Source: Setoptus koraiensis
Lineage: Eukaryota > Arthropoda
Direction of reading: 5' to 3'
Assembly: GCA_048013815.1 (NCBI GenBank)
Contig: CM106586.1
Coordinates: 23,870,001-23,934,000, forward strand
Length of the DNA stretch: 64,000 nucleotides
Shown: positions 51,181 through 62,033 of the stretch, one piece after another
Position numbering within the stretch: position 1 is the first letter of the stretch
Layout: each line of letters begins with the position of its first letter
Program-made: the position numbers and the translations under genes
The notes under the pieces: generated by a model
Told to the model about the DNA's origin: nothing
Seen by the model: the letters and a program-made list of their open reading frames with translations, nothing else
Databases searched by the model: none

Positions 51181-52047
51181 TACCTGTTTGACCATGTTTA
51201 TATTAGGTCTGTTTATGTGCACTCAAGCGGGATTATATATATTGCAATTATTGGACAATTACTGTGGTACACTGTCCGCGATGACAATCGGATTATTGGA
51301 AACAATAGTTATATCATGGGTTTATGGTATGGAAAATTTCATGCAAGACATTGAGGACATGATTGGCAGCCACAAAAGTCTATTTCCATCTAGATCTTAT
51401 TGGTATTTCATGTGGCGCTTCTTAACACCGAGCGTTCTCTTCGTAAGTATTTTATCAATCTGATTATTTTCAATAGTTCTTACCTTAATATTTAGCGTCT
51501 AATCAAATCCGTACCATTATTATTACTTTTATTATTGTATGAATGAATGTAGGCCATACTACTATTCTCAGTGTTAGATTTGCCGTTACTTGTTTACGGT
51601 CAATACACTTTTCCTTTGTGGACTTCACGCTTTGGTATAACTCTTTGGCTGTTCACCATATCAATCATACCTATTATGGCCGTAATTAGATTTATTCTGG
51701 CACCTAATGGATCTCTATCAGAGCGTCTACTTTATTTGTGTAGACCAAGCGAGGATTGGGCCCCGTCTACCTATATAAGCGGGCCAAAATTAATCAATAA
51801 GCACATCATAGATTCAAACGACTATCATAATCGTCTATCGTCCGGTGAATCAGGTCTATCGTCTAATTTAAATCACGCAAATAATTCTCAGATGCCATTG
51901 TCTAGCGGTTACGACTGTCACGATGACGACCAAGAGAGCAATGACTCTAACGAAGATTTAAAAGTTATAGACGGCAAGGCTAATTACATAATACCTGAAG
52001 AGGATGAAAACGATAACGATACTGCGCTTTTAACTAGTAATGTCTAA
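51181..52047 (+). CDS. SLC6-family sodium-dependent transporter, C-terminal exons only
   Basis: Sodium- and chloride-coupled symporter of the neurotransmitter/amino-acid family in the plasma membrane. Visible exons are 51181-51442 (cut at its 5' end by the gap) and 51553-52047, joined in phase 0 (CTCTTC|gtaagt ... tgtag|GCC). They encode the last membrane segments: FILGLFMCTQAGLYILQLLDN, ETIVISWVYGMENFMQDIEDMIG with the typical W-YG motif, the FLTPSVLF segment, and the final hydrophobic FGITLWLFTISIIPIMAVI. A cytosolic tail of about 110 residues follows, Ser- and acid-rich, ending LLTSNV. CTQAG and the DNYC context are shared with amino-acid and glycine transporters, so the substrate remains open. 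The N-terminal two thirds must lie in or before the gap. Confidence 0.88.
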
Positions 52048-53039
52048 CTATAATTCGAGCCATGATCGTATTATATCAACCATATGAACAATTAAGTTAA
52101 GTAAAACAACTCTGTTCAATGAATCATTTAGCGCGTTTTTAATGTTCTGATCACATCGTTGTTGAATTTGATGGAATTTAAATGAATTGAATAAGAAAAA
52201 CATCAGTGCATTGCTAAAATATATCACCATTAGCGTGTTTGCTGATGATTAAATGACGTATACCTTGTTACAAGCCTAATAGGTTTGGTTGTTTATAGTT
52301 TTTGTGAACTGTGTGTAGGAAATCTTTTGATTTTCTGGAATATTACTGTCTACACTGGTCAATTGTTGGTGTCAATCAATGTCAATGGCCCTTAGTCATG
52401 TTTGATCAGACCAAGAGATCTATCCGGATAAGTCATACAGTTAGCAAGGACTTTATTTACTGTTACTTTCTATTGACTGTCAAAATACTCAACAAGTATC
52501 ATATTTTCATCGATTGCGAGCCTTAGATTGTGTAAAAGCTACCTCTACAGCATCAGAAATGAGATTGCCATACGTTTGACGAGCGATAACTCGTCATCAA
52601 TTTTCTTATCGATGTCATCAGCAAAGTATCGATAAATATTAGTTATATCAACAATGCACCTATCTAGAAACATTCATCGGAAGTGTGAGATACAAGTTTT
52701 GTAGATCAGGTTCAGATTATATTGGGGAGTGGCATTGAATATAATTGAAGATATTTCATCGAGATATAAATACCTTGACACTAAACTACGTCTCATGTGA
52801 ACATCGACGCTTTGAGTTTGGCGCACACAGTAGTAATGACTAAATGCATCTAGTCATACAGATCTAGACAATATATATATGTATATAAACACATATATTT
52901 ATTGTTTGACAAGTTCATTTGACATACCAGTTGCAATTGTGAGAGCTTCCCTATAGCTCACCTCAAAACACAGCACTTATCAATTCACAATTTTCATAGT
53001 TAAAACAAGCCACACACGAAAACAAATTAAACTCATATC
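52048..53039. other. Intergenic between the SLC6 and CRAL-TRIO genes
   Basis: SLC6 3' UTR and the upstream region of the next gene. It includes a short AT tract near 52.87-52.90 kb and no recognised open frame or RNA. Confidence 0.5.
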
Positions 53040-53990
53040 ATGTCCACCGATAATTTTATCCCACAAGATGACTCGTTATTAAGACAGAGTAGTTACGACA
53101 ATGATTGTGCCTTATTACCCGAAGAACTGACTGAAATACCTACATATAAAGATAGTAAGCCGTGTGACAGCAAATTGATAGCCGAAACAAGGACTCGACT
53201 GTCAGAAAGTTTTGATGAACGGCCAGAGAATTTTTACAAGTTTGACATTGACTTGCTTCTACATGACGATTGGTCTATATCGAGATTCCTCTTGAGATGT
53301 AGATCGGATCCTAAGAAGACAGTGAAATTAATCGAAGAATGTGGCAAATTCAGAAAGCAATTCAAGATGGGCGAAGCCCAATTATGTGATTTCCCAAGAG
53401 AGATACACGAAGTAGGAGGACTATTCAGATACGCTCCAGACAGAGTTGGTAATATTACATTTTGGATGAGGGTTCGCCATCACAGACGATGCTCTGAGCT
53501 AACCACCATCATGAAACAATTTTTATTGTGCGTCCTCGAAGATTGTGATAAAGTTAGTAAAGGAAGAGGCGTAGCTGTTGTGTTTGATCTCTCGGATTGT
53601 GGCATCAAAAACGCTGATCCAGCATTCTTATACTGGCTTTTGACCTCATTTAGAGACTATTGCCCGAAGGGTCTGAGCTACATATTGGTCTACAACTTGC
53701 CTTGGGTATTACGTGCCACATGCCAATTGGCCTTGTCTTGGATGAGTGCCACAAACAAGAAGCGCCTACGTTTCATCAATAATGATGAGATACTGACATT
53801 CATCGCGGAAGAAAATTTGCCAGATTTTGCTGGTGGCACATGCCAAGAAGATTACAGACGCGTGCCAGACCATTGTAAATCAGTTGCCAAGTTTTTGGAC
53901 GGCGACGGTCTGATACGGATCAATGAAAAGACTATCAAAAAGATAGAGGAGACCCATCGGCGTGTTATGGAAGCCGAGAACCAACTATGA
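53040..53990 (+). CDS. CRAL-TRIO (SEC14-like) lipid-binding protein related to the N-terminal half of MOSPD2
   Basis: Single exon, 316 residues. A helical N-terminal part (residues about 45-115) with LLLHDDWSISRFLLRCRSD matches the MOSPD2 segment around LQQDDNWVESYLSWR. The SEC14 lobe follows: GLFRY, ITFWMRVRHH, VAVVFDLSDCGIKNAD (MOSPD2 has VTVMFDLSETGINSID), FRDYCPKGLSYILVYNLPWVL, RLRFINNDEILTFI, and ENLPDFAGGT. In vertebrates MOSPD2 continues with an MSP domain that binds FFAT motifs and a C-terminal membrane anchor, which tethers the ER to other organelles. Here the protein stops soon after the SEC14 lobe, with neither. It may be a soluble lipid-transfer protein or a retro-derived partial paralogue. 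AATAAA repeats lie at about 54100 and 54112. Confidence 0.8.
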   Translation: MSTDNFIPQDDSLLRQSSYDNDCALLPEELTEIPTYKDSKPCDSKLIAETRTRLSESFDERPENFYKFDIDLLLHDDWSISRFLLRCRSDPKKTVKLIEECGKFRKQFKMGEAQLCDFPREIHEVGGLFRYAPDRVGNITFWMRVRHHRRCSELTTIMKQFLLCVLEDCDKVSKGRGVAVVFDLSDCGIKNADPAFLYWLLTSFRDYCPKGLSYILVYNLPWVLRATCQLALSWMSATNKKRLRFINNDEILTFIAEENLPDFAGGTCQEDYRRVPDHCKSVAKFLDGDGLIRINEKTIKKIEETHRRVMEAENQL

Positions 53991-54694
53991 GACATGTTGA
54001 GCTTGAGTTTTAATTAGTTATGCAAACATAACACTTGTAACCATCGCCTTTTATTAGGAACCATTTTTAGCTTGTGTATTCTGTGAATACCTTTATGAAT
54101 GAATAAACACCAAATAAACCACCAAACTATTCTGCATGATCATTTCCGTCGATCGTCTTGGGCTGTCACTAATCTACTTCTTCTAGTCCTTTTCCACTTT
54201 GCTCACTCACTGTCTCCGCTATCTTCATACGGCGCTATGTTACATGACCTGGCTTGGAAAATTTGGTAATTCAACGAGCCATACTTCGTGTGGTGTGTCA
54301 ATTAGTATCAAAAGCAATATTCTTGGATCAATGTTCACCATTATACTGATGAATATGACATAATATGTCATGAGAAACCGTAACAATGGTGTTTGAACTT
54401 CTAGCTCCGAGGTACCGACTAACGCTTTTCATCAAAAATCCCTGTAAACTGCTCAGATCCTCCTGCCTGCAGAGGAACTCGAATATCGCGCCCATCTGTT
54501 GCCGCATGCAGAAATACTGTACGTATTTTCTCGCCTTGTTGACAATTCTCAACGTCCATCTCAACACGCATCAGCCCATTCCCGAATCTCTACAAATTCT
54601 TATATTTATTGCCTATCTACTCGAGATTGTTGTATATTTTTAAAATAATTTTATTTTTTGCGTGTAGAGATCAAAGTGGAATTTAATTTGCTCC
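53991..54694. other. Intergenic, RFC5 upstream region
   Basis: Holds the 3' end of the CRAL-TRIO gene (AATAAA near 54100 and 54112) and the RFC5 promoter. On the minus strand a 50-codon frame starting with ATG at 54571 is head to head with RFC5 but unrecognised. Confidence 0.45.
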
Positions 54695-55702
54695 ATGGAT
54701 TTACTGACAGCAACGGACGTGCCCTGGATCGAGAAATATCGTCCCAACACTCTCGATGATCTGGCCTCGCACGAGGATATCAAGAGCACCTTGGAGAGAT
54801 TCATGAAAGATCAAAGTTTGCCACATCTACTATTCTACGGACCGCCTGGTACAGGCAAGACCTCTACAATTTTGGCCTGCGCCAGAAAGTTGTATGAACC
54901 ACATCAATTTGGTCAGATGGTACTAGAGATGAACGCTTCAGATGATCGTGGTATTGGTATTGTTAGGGGACCAATATTGAATTTTGCCAGCTCAAGGAGC
55001 ATATTCAAGTCTAAGTTCAAATTGGTGATATTAGATGAGGCTGATCAAATGACTCAAGATGCCCAAAATGCCCTTAGGAGAATTATTGAAAAGTACACTG
55101 AAAACACTAGATTCTGTCTGATCTCTAACTACCTCAATAAGATTATACCCGCTATACAGTCGCGTTGCACAAGGTTTAGATTTGGACCCTTGTCACCCGC
55201 TCAGATTACTCCTCGCATGGATCTGATAATCGAAAATGAACAACTAAACATAACACCTGGGGGCCGTCAAGCTATTCTTGAGATGGCCCAAGGTGACATG
55301 AGGCGCGTGGTCAATTTATTACAATCGACTTCAATGACATTCAATGAACAAACCATAGATGAGATTAAGGTTTATCAATGTTGCGGACATCCACTTAGAT
55401 CAGACATTGAGAAGATTTTGAAAGTTTTACTGGCTTATGACTTGAGAGATGCCTACAAGATTATAAATGAAATAAAGATTGAGAAAGGTTTGGCATTGCA
55501 GGATATTATTACTCAAATCTCCAATTATGTTAAAGAGATAGAATTGCCCAACAAGGACGAGACCACCATCAGAAAGATAAAAGTAGATATAATCATCAAA
55601 TTGGCCGATATTGAGTTTCATCTTAGTAACGGAGGTTCAGAAAAGATTTATCTTTCCGCGATGATTGGTGCATTCCAAGGAGCTCGTGCCATCAGAGCTT
55701 AG
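54695..55702 (+). CDS. RFC5: Replication factor C subunit 5
   Basis: Small subunit of the clamp loader that opens PCNA and places it on primed DNA, and of the related checkpoint loader. Single exon, 335 residues (human RFC5 340). The start block WIEKYRPNTLDDLASHEDI is followed by Walker A GPPGTGKT at 49-56, Walker B VILDEAD at 111-117, the SRC arginine-finger motif at 156-158 (QSRCTRFRF), and the collar domain ending GAFQGARAIRA. The words [20 protein letters not shown] and MVLEMNASDDRG match RFC5 rather than RFC2 or RFC4. AATAAA lies about 35 bases after the stop. Confidence 0.96.
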   Translation: MDLLTATDVPWIEKYRPNTLDDLASHEDIKSTLERFMKDQSLPHLLFYGPPGTGKTSTILACARKLYEPHQFGQMVLEMNASDDRGIGIVRGPILNFASSRSIFKSKFKLVILDEADQMTQDAQNALRRIIEKYTENTRFCLISNYLNKIIPAIQSRCTRFRFGPLSPAQITPRMDLIIENEQLNITPGGRQAILEMAQGDMRRVVNLLQSTSMTFNEQTIDEIKVYQCCGHPLRSDIEKILKVLLAYDLRDAYKIINEIKIEKGLALQDIITQISNYVKEIELPNKDETTIRKIKVDIIIKLADIEFHLSNGGSEKIYLSAMIGAFQGARAIRA

Positions 55703-56224
55703 AGAAGACACCATTTCTCAAGCTCCACAAACGAATTCAATAAATCAATGCCGAGTCCAACTCATGTAGATGGTTGAAACGCTTGTAGCGAGTTCCCTGA
55801 TGTTACTTTCATAATTTTACTAATTGCTTGATTCATATAAAAACTGGATAAACTGTGTTACCTCTGTGGATTGATACACGAAAATGATAGAATGATAAGA
55901 AGCTACTTTCAATTCCTTACCGAAGCAATGCATCACCATTTCTTCAGGCTATTAACGCTTCTACTACTCATGCCTGGTCTCTCCGTGCCATCTGTAAGCA
56001 GAAAAAGTAGCTTGGAAACGAAAAATAAACAAACCATTTGTCACGAGTAAGCGCGTGTTCATCTCCAGAAGCGCCACATGATAATTCTCTTTTACTATAC
56101 ATTGCTTTATGCAATTTAAACTAATACCGAAAGACCATCCGATAGATTTATCCAACATCTAGTGAAAATTAAATATATTCATGGTCGATCAAAGTTCAGT
56201 AATTGTGATGAGCCAGTAAATAAC
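55703..56224. other. RFC5 3' flank and UXS1 upstream region
   Basis: AATAAA near 55738 ends RFC5. The rest is the short upstream region of UXS1. Nothing else recognised. Confidence 0.5.
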
Positions 56225-57544
56225 ATGCATACTTTCATCAAAATTCTGTGTCCTGTCATTTTCCTTTTTCTCTTCGCCTGCTTAACATCAAATTATATCT
56301 TCAACGATCTTCCAAGAAAAGCAAGATTACCAAGATATTCAGAATTGGAGACGAAACAGATAGAAGATAGAATAGCCTACCTTGAGCAAGAGTTAGGCAG
56401 AAAAAAACTGGCTGATGAAAGGGTTAAATCAACTCAAGAGGCATCGGTTGCATCTACAACGCACATCACCGAGAATCAACCTGATCAATTACATAATGAA
56501 TATTATGTCGAGGAACATGTAATAGACCAAAATAGCCTAAAACCATTATATTTTACTGATGGCAAGCCATCAACTGTTAAGTACCTTGCCATAAATCATC
56601 TGCCCGAGAACAAACGCAAGAAAATCTTAGTCACAGGAGGAGCGGGTTTTGTGGGAAGTCATTTGGTGGATTATCTGATGCAATCCGGGCACGAAGTAAC
56701 AGTTGTGGATAACTTCTTTACAGGGCGAAAAATAAATATTCTACATTGGATTGGACATCCAAACTTTGAATTCTTACACCATGACGTAACCAATCCATTG
56801 TTCATTGAGGTAGATGAAATTTATCATCTAGCCTCGCCCGCCTCTCCAAAACATTATATGTCGAATCCTATAAGAACAATCAAAACAAATAGTGTAGGCA
56901 CAATGAACATGCTTGGATTAGCCAAACGTGTAGGCGCTAAAATACTGATTGCATCAAGTAGTGAAGTATATGGCGATCCCACAGTGCATCCCCAAACAGA
57001 GTCGTATTTTGGTAATGTCAACACAATGGGTCCACGATCTTGTTATGACGAGGGCAAGAGAATTGCCGAAGCGTTATCATACGCTTATATTCACCAAGAG
57101 AATTTAACTGTGAAAGTGGCACGAATCTTCAATACTTATGGCCCCAGAATGCACTCCAATGATGGCAGAGTGATTTCCAATTTTATCTACCAGGCGTTGA
57201 AGAATGAATCGCTCACAGTGTATGGCTTAGGTATTCAGACGCGATCATTTCAATATGTCAGTGACTTAGTTTTTGGTCTTGTAAATCTTATGAATAGTAA
57301 TGCAACAACGCCAGTAAATCTTGGCAATCCAGATGAATACAAAATTGTTGATTTGGCCAAATTCATTAAAGTTCTAATCCCCGAATCCACAAGTAACCTA
57401 ATATACGCATCCAGCGTTCAGGACGATCCCAAAAGACGCCGACCGGACATAACAAAAGCGATGCGTGATCTAAATTGGTCTCCAAAAGTTAATTTGAGGG
57501 ACGGATTGATTAAAACTATAGCCTATTTCAGACAACAAATTTGA
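56225..57544 (+). CDS. UXS1: UDP-glucuronic acid decarboxylase 1 (UDP-xylose synthase)
   Basis: Golgi/ER-lumen enzyme that converts UDP-glucuronate to UDP-xylose with bound NAD+, supplying the linker sugar for proteoglycan chains. Single exon, 439 residues from the ATG at 56225; the frame is open for 21 further codons upstream without an ATG, so this start is chosen. Type II anchor at about 7-25 (ILCPVIFLFLFACL), then a coiled-coil stem, then the Rossmann domain: GGAGFVG at 138-144, the DNFFTGRK loop, the SSSEVYGDP block at 244-252, and catalytic YxxxK at Y274/K278. The RIFNTYGPRM and RSFQYVSDLV words are also typical. Complete and of usual length. Confidence 0.94.
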   Translation: MHTFIKILCPVIFLFLFACLTSNYIFNDLPRKARLPRYSELETKQIEDRIAYLEQELGRKKLADERVKSTQEASVASTTHITENQPDQLHNEYYVEEHVIDQNSLKPLYFTDGKPSTVKYLAINHLPENKRKKILVTGGAGFVGSHLVDYLMQSGHEVTVVDNFFTGRKINILHWIGHPNFEFLHHDVTNPLFIEVDEIYHLASPASPKHYMSNPIRTIKTNSVGTMNMLGLAKRVGAKILIASSSEVYGDPTVHPQTESYFGNVNTMGPRSCYDEGKRIAEALSYAYIHQENLTVKVARIFNTYGPRMHSNDGRVISNFIYQALKNESLTVYGLGIQTRSFQYVSDLVFGLVNLMNSNATTPVNLGNPDEYKIVDLAKFIKVLIPESTSNLIYASSVQDDPKRRRPDITKAMRDLNWSPKVNLRDGLIKTIAYFRQQI

Positions 57545-58005
57545 ATGTTAATAGATTGAATGTTGTTATTTGTTAACAGTATTACAGTAACTGATGTAAC
57601 TATAACGATGAATAATTGACAATGACTGATTATAATGGTATTCTGTACTGTATCATGACATGAATCCCGCGTCCGACGGTGTTCGCAAAGCTCTTAAGCA
57701 TGCGTAATGGCTTAACCATATGTTACTGTTTACCTTGTCCATAGAGTAAAACGAAGCATCTAGGTCAAATAAAATAGAGTACGCGTAAAAGATAGACAAA
57801 CAGACAGACGCACACATATCTGTCACATTATATGAACATAATAATAGAAATAAATTACAAATTAAACTGTATCCTCATTTACAGTCTTGTCAATTGAAGT
57901 CCTTATGTAAAGAACAAGCTGTTTTTATTTGTAGTTAGTTTTATCAATAATTGGAATATCTCAGCTATTTTAGTTTATAGAAACAGAAAACTCGTTAATT
58001 TCACG
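57545..58005. other. Intergenic between UXS1 and ICA1
   Basis: AT-rich, with AATAAA-like words near 57769 and 57849 that may end UXS1. Nothing else seen. Confidence 0.5.
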
Positions 58006-59884
58006 ATGATCAGGTGAGTAAAGCTTAGATTGTTTCCTATCAACGATATCGGTGTTGCCAAAATTATAATTATAACTATTCAATTCTTTCAATGATTTAG
58101 CCAAGGTTTACACGGTAGAAGCTATGATGCATTTGTAAGCAGTCAGCAGACTTACAATGACGATGAAGTCACGAGTAAGATACAAGAAAAATACTGGCTG
58201 GCCAAACAGAAGTTTTTGGAAAAGATAAAAAAGAAGGAGGATGAATGTGTTGTGTTAAGTGATTCAAAACTGGACGCAAAACTTGAGGTAATCCAATGAG
58301 ATCTTAACTAATTGTTTAATCTGAACTGACTGAAATCTCTTTAAGTTATAACTAACTATATCTGTATCACAACTCTTTCATTTTGATCTTGATTAGGTAT
58401 TACGTGGCATAGATAAAAGTTGCGAAAAATTGATTGATGTTTTAGATATGTACCAGAACTGTTTATATGTGTTAGCGAACGATGAAAATTCATTGGGGAG
58501 ATACTTGCGCGATTGTAGCAAACAAGATAAAACGAAGGCGGGAAAAATCTTAGAAACAACAGGGAAAGCTTTTACATTTTCATCACATCAAAGGATTCAA
58601 TTATATGCACCATTATTAAGATTGTATCACGAAATAGAGACTTTTCATTCCAGAGCAGTAGATGACACAAACACCACTGTGGACAAACTGGAGAAATCGC
58701 GAACTCATTATCGCGCCTCACTACTATCAATGAAGGATGTTAGCTTGAAATTGGATCCAGATACGTTCAGACAATTGGAGAAATTTCGCAAGGTTCAGAC
58801 TCAAGTGAAAAATAATAAAAGCTCATTCGATAAGCTTCAATTGGACACATTCCAAAAAATCGATTTACTTATGGCTTCCAGGTGCAATTTGCTAAATCAA
58901 ATATTAGCTGGTTATCAGTCTTCTCTACTACAGACATTCGAAAAGAACATGAAAGCTTTCTCCAATTCAGAGGCAGTAATACAAGCTGTGAATGTGCATG
59001 AATACGAATTCAAAACATTGAAAGAGCTCAATTATTTCAAATCTGATTCAGTTGATGAAGAACATCAAGAGCGAACACAGGTACCAAGTTCGGGTCAAAG
59101 TTATGATTCTTGTTCAGAGGTCAAGACAGATGGAAATGGTGATAGAGAGATAGAAACAGATTTACTAGTGGCCATCGATAGCAGCGAAACTCCTGATGAT
59201 AAAGTCCAAAACAGTTCAGACTCAAATACTGTCAAATCATCGAATCTTCTTGAAGATCTATATACAACAGAACAAACTCTGTTGGGCGATCTGAGCAAGA
59301 TGGATGACGAACTAACAGAGTTCTTGTCTAGTAAAAATCAGTCTTCATCATCAACGTCGAACAATAACAACAAAGCTCAAACAAACATCCAACAAAAATC
59401 GTCGGATCTTCTGCAAGAGCTATACTCGAATGAGGAAACGCCGTCTGACAATTCCGGAAGTAAGGTTAACGACGATTTGACTGAGTTTTTGAGTAGTATA
59501 AATTCGCCGGCACCGACAACGTCATCAACATGCAAGACTGATGGAACAGACATCGCTCATGAGTCATCGACGGATCTTCTCAAAACTTTATATACAGATG
59601 AGTGTACGTTATTTGATGATTTGTGCAAGATGAATGACGATTTATCTGGGTTTTTGGGTGATAAAAACCAGTTGCCGGCGTCAACGTCGACAGATCAAGC
59701 AAACATTGAAAATATGTCCTCTTCAGATCTGTTAACTGATCTTTGTTCCGACGTTAATAATGGTCAGAAAGAGACCAGCAAAAAACATAACGAAAATTAT
59801 CTGTTTGGAAGTATGAGTGCCGACGCCAGCGCGGAGAGTTTTATCAACGATCTGCTGGGCTCATCTGACACTGATAAATTGTAA
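58006..59884 (+). CDS. ICA1: Islet cell autoantigen 1 homologue (ICA69)
   Basis: Arfaptin-homology (BAR-like) protein that partners with PICK1 and acts in Golgi-to-dense-core-vesicle and synaptic vesicle trafficking. Exons 58006-58013 (8 bases: ATGATCAG), 58101-58287 and 58397-59884 give 560 residues. The AH domain, about residues 15-260, matches ICA69 closely: KIQEKYWLAKQKF, KKEDECVVLSDSKLDAKLE, KQDKTKAGKILETTGKAF.FSS, MKDVSLKLDPDTFRQLEKFRKVQTQV and ASRCNLLNQILAGYQ. The tail carries three copies, plus a partial fourth, of a roughly 35-residue motif of the form SSxLLxxLYxxExTLxxDLxKMNDDLxxFLSS at 59237-59341, 59399-59506 and 59564-59671. The microexon start is inferred from splice sites and frame. 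Confidence 0.92.
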
Positions 59885-60360
59885 TTGTGCTGCTTTGCGT
59901 AGCTTGTGTGTGTCTGCACGATAATTTGAATAAAATTCACTTGCATGCATCTATCTCGACTATTACTGGTGATCGGTTAGTGATTGAAGCCCTTGTTATA
60001 CCTGATGTAACTTGTGTTACACCTGATGTAGGTTGTGTTGTAACGAGCTCGCCATGAGGCATTGGTTGTTTGTGTAAAGAGTAGCAATGAGAAATAATAA
60101 GCATTTTCACTTACGATCTACAGAAATGACGCGCAAGACAGCAAAAGTTAGCGCTCAATGCACGCATTATTGCATGATGAGAGCTTGCGAATGAGCGAGA
60201 GCGTTTAATTGAGTTAGAGAACAGTGATTCGAATGGGTGCGCACTCAGACTAGAGGAGCCCGGAGAGCGCAATAGCAATGATGGCCTAGATATTGCATTG
60301 ATCAAAAGAACATTCGCTCCCTTCGCTGTTCATGCAATAACCTCTCTCTTTCTCTCTTTT

Positions 60361-60415
60361 GTGTGTGTGTGTGTGCGTGTGTGTGTGTGTGCGTGTGTGT
60401 GTGTGTGAGTGTGAG

Positions 60416-60469
<54 letters not shown>

Positions 60470-60493
60470 TGTGTGTGTGTGTGTGTGTGTGTG
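60361..60493. repeat. (GT)n microsatellite with interruptions
   Basis: About 133 bases of GT units interrupted by GC, GA and AA steps. Produces spurious Cys-Val and His-Thr frames. Confidence 0.95.
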
Positions 60494-61119
60494 CACTTTA
60501 TTTAGAATGGTGTTTATACGCTGCTATCGCTGTTACCATCACCACTAGGGCCAACTACTGGTACATATACCATACACCACTGGTACAGCGTATAGCATCG
60601 GCATCATATAGTCTGTGCCAGTAACAGTGAGAGTGCGAGTGAGTGTGTGTGTGTGTGTGTGTCTTGTGTTATGCCTTGAGCCTTCTTCGCTGTTGGCGCC
60701 CACATTCACAATATATATATATATATAATATATATATATACTATATATACATGATGTATATGTGTTTGTGTAACGCATTCATAACAACAACTGCAACACA
60801 AAACGACCGCTAACAATTGGCCCCACAACCCCCACCCCTTACATCATCACACAAAATGGTTCTCATGTTAAAATGTCCAACGTTAGAACAATAATGGATG
60901 TTTGTTATTATTATCAGTATTATTATCGCTCTATTATTATACTCAAACTCAAGATATTTGGTTAAACGATGCCCCAGATGACATTACATATTCAATCATA
61001 ATCCCACATATTACCAGCACCGACTAATAGCTATAGCTCCTACTATCAATAATTACGTATGACTTAGTGCCTTTAGTATATAATTCCATCGTCACTATTA
61101 CTGATACCATACATCTATA

Positions 61120-61215
61120 CGCATATTTATATATATATATAAACATTTATATATATATATATATAGGTTTGTATATATATCTATATATACACATCTGTAT
61201 ATATATATATATATG
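61120..61215. repeat. AT-alternating tract
   Basis: TATATA and ATATAT units with short breaks (TTTATA, TGTATA). Another such tract is at about 61768-61816. Confidence 0.8.
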
Positions 61216-62033
61216 CAAAAAAGATATTCGGGTGTATATATGGTCATTTATGTCGAATCTCTATTACACATATAGAGTTAGCAAAGTACAGACACATTGC
61301 AAGAAAAGAATCTAGTCATATGAATAATAAGATATTAGCGATTGTTAGGACAAGATTTCATGTTGGTGGAAGCTTTTTTTCAACCACCACTGACAGATTC
61401 CGAGCAACCAACTGCCATTACATAACTATAGCAAACAACAACATTTTTTTAAAACCACCATTACATACATATGCTGATGATATACCGTAACCAATATACT
61501 CAACAATATTTGATACCTAAGAATATCGAACGAACCAACCAGTTTTCATTGAACGAATTTGTATACATTTGGAGGAGAGCTTTATATATATATATTATTG
61601 TTAAACTATTTCACCTATATTATTATTGCGCAATCATTTTACATATTAATTGGTACCAACTACACTGGACAATTAGTCAACAACTAGTCAATAGAAGACT
61701 CAAATCACTTTTGCATTTCACTCACAATAAGACGCTTCATTTGCACACTCTACATTGAACATAACACATATATAAATATATATATATATATATATTTATA
61801 TTTAAATATATATAGACGTCATCTATAGTATTGCCCACATCATTCATAGATGGTAGATTCTATAATTAAATGACAATTCTTTTTTTAGTAGCTTCTTGAA
61901 ACTCCTAGGCAACCAAGGAGCAAGAACAATTGATCTCACACATCAAACAATATCAAGTTTATTATTAGAGTATATTTCAATACTCAACACATAGAAACTT
62001 CGATTGTAACTCGAAATACATTCTAGCAAAACA

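Larger units (their letters stand above)
59885..62033. other. ICA1 3' flank and syntaxin upstream region
   Basis: AATAAA near 59928 ends ICA1. A TC run then GT microsatellite at 60340-60493, a shorter GT run near 60641-60662, and AT-alternating tracts near 60710-60742, 61120-61215 and 61768-61816 fill much of the rest. No open frame convinces. Confidence 0.55.

Noticed and set aside
54418..54571. Minus-strand 50-codon frame head to head with RFC5
   Set aside because: Reads somewhat like protein, but another frame over the same bases is also open, no splice donor extends it, and no family is recognised.
60302..60624. Cys-Val and His-Thr frames
   Set aside because: Translations of the GT microsatellite.
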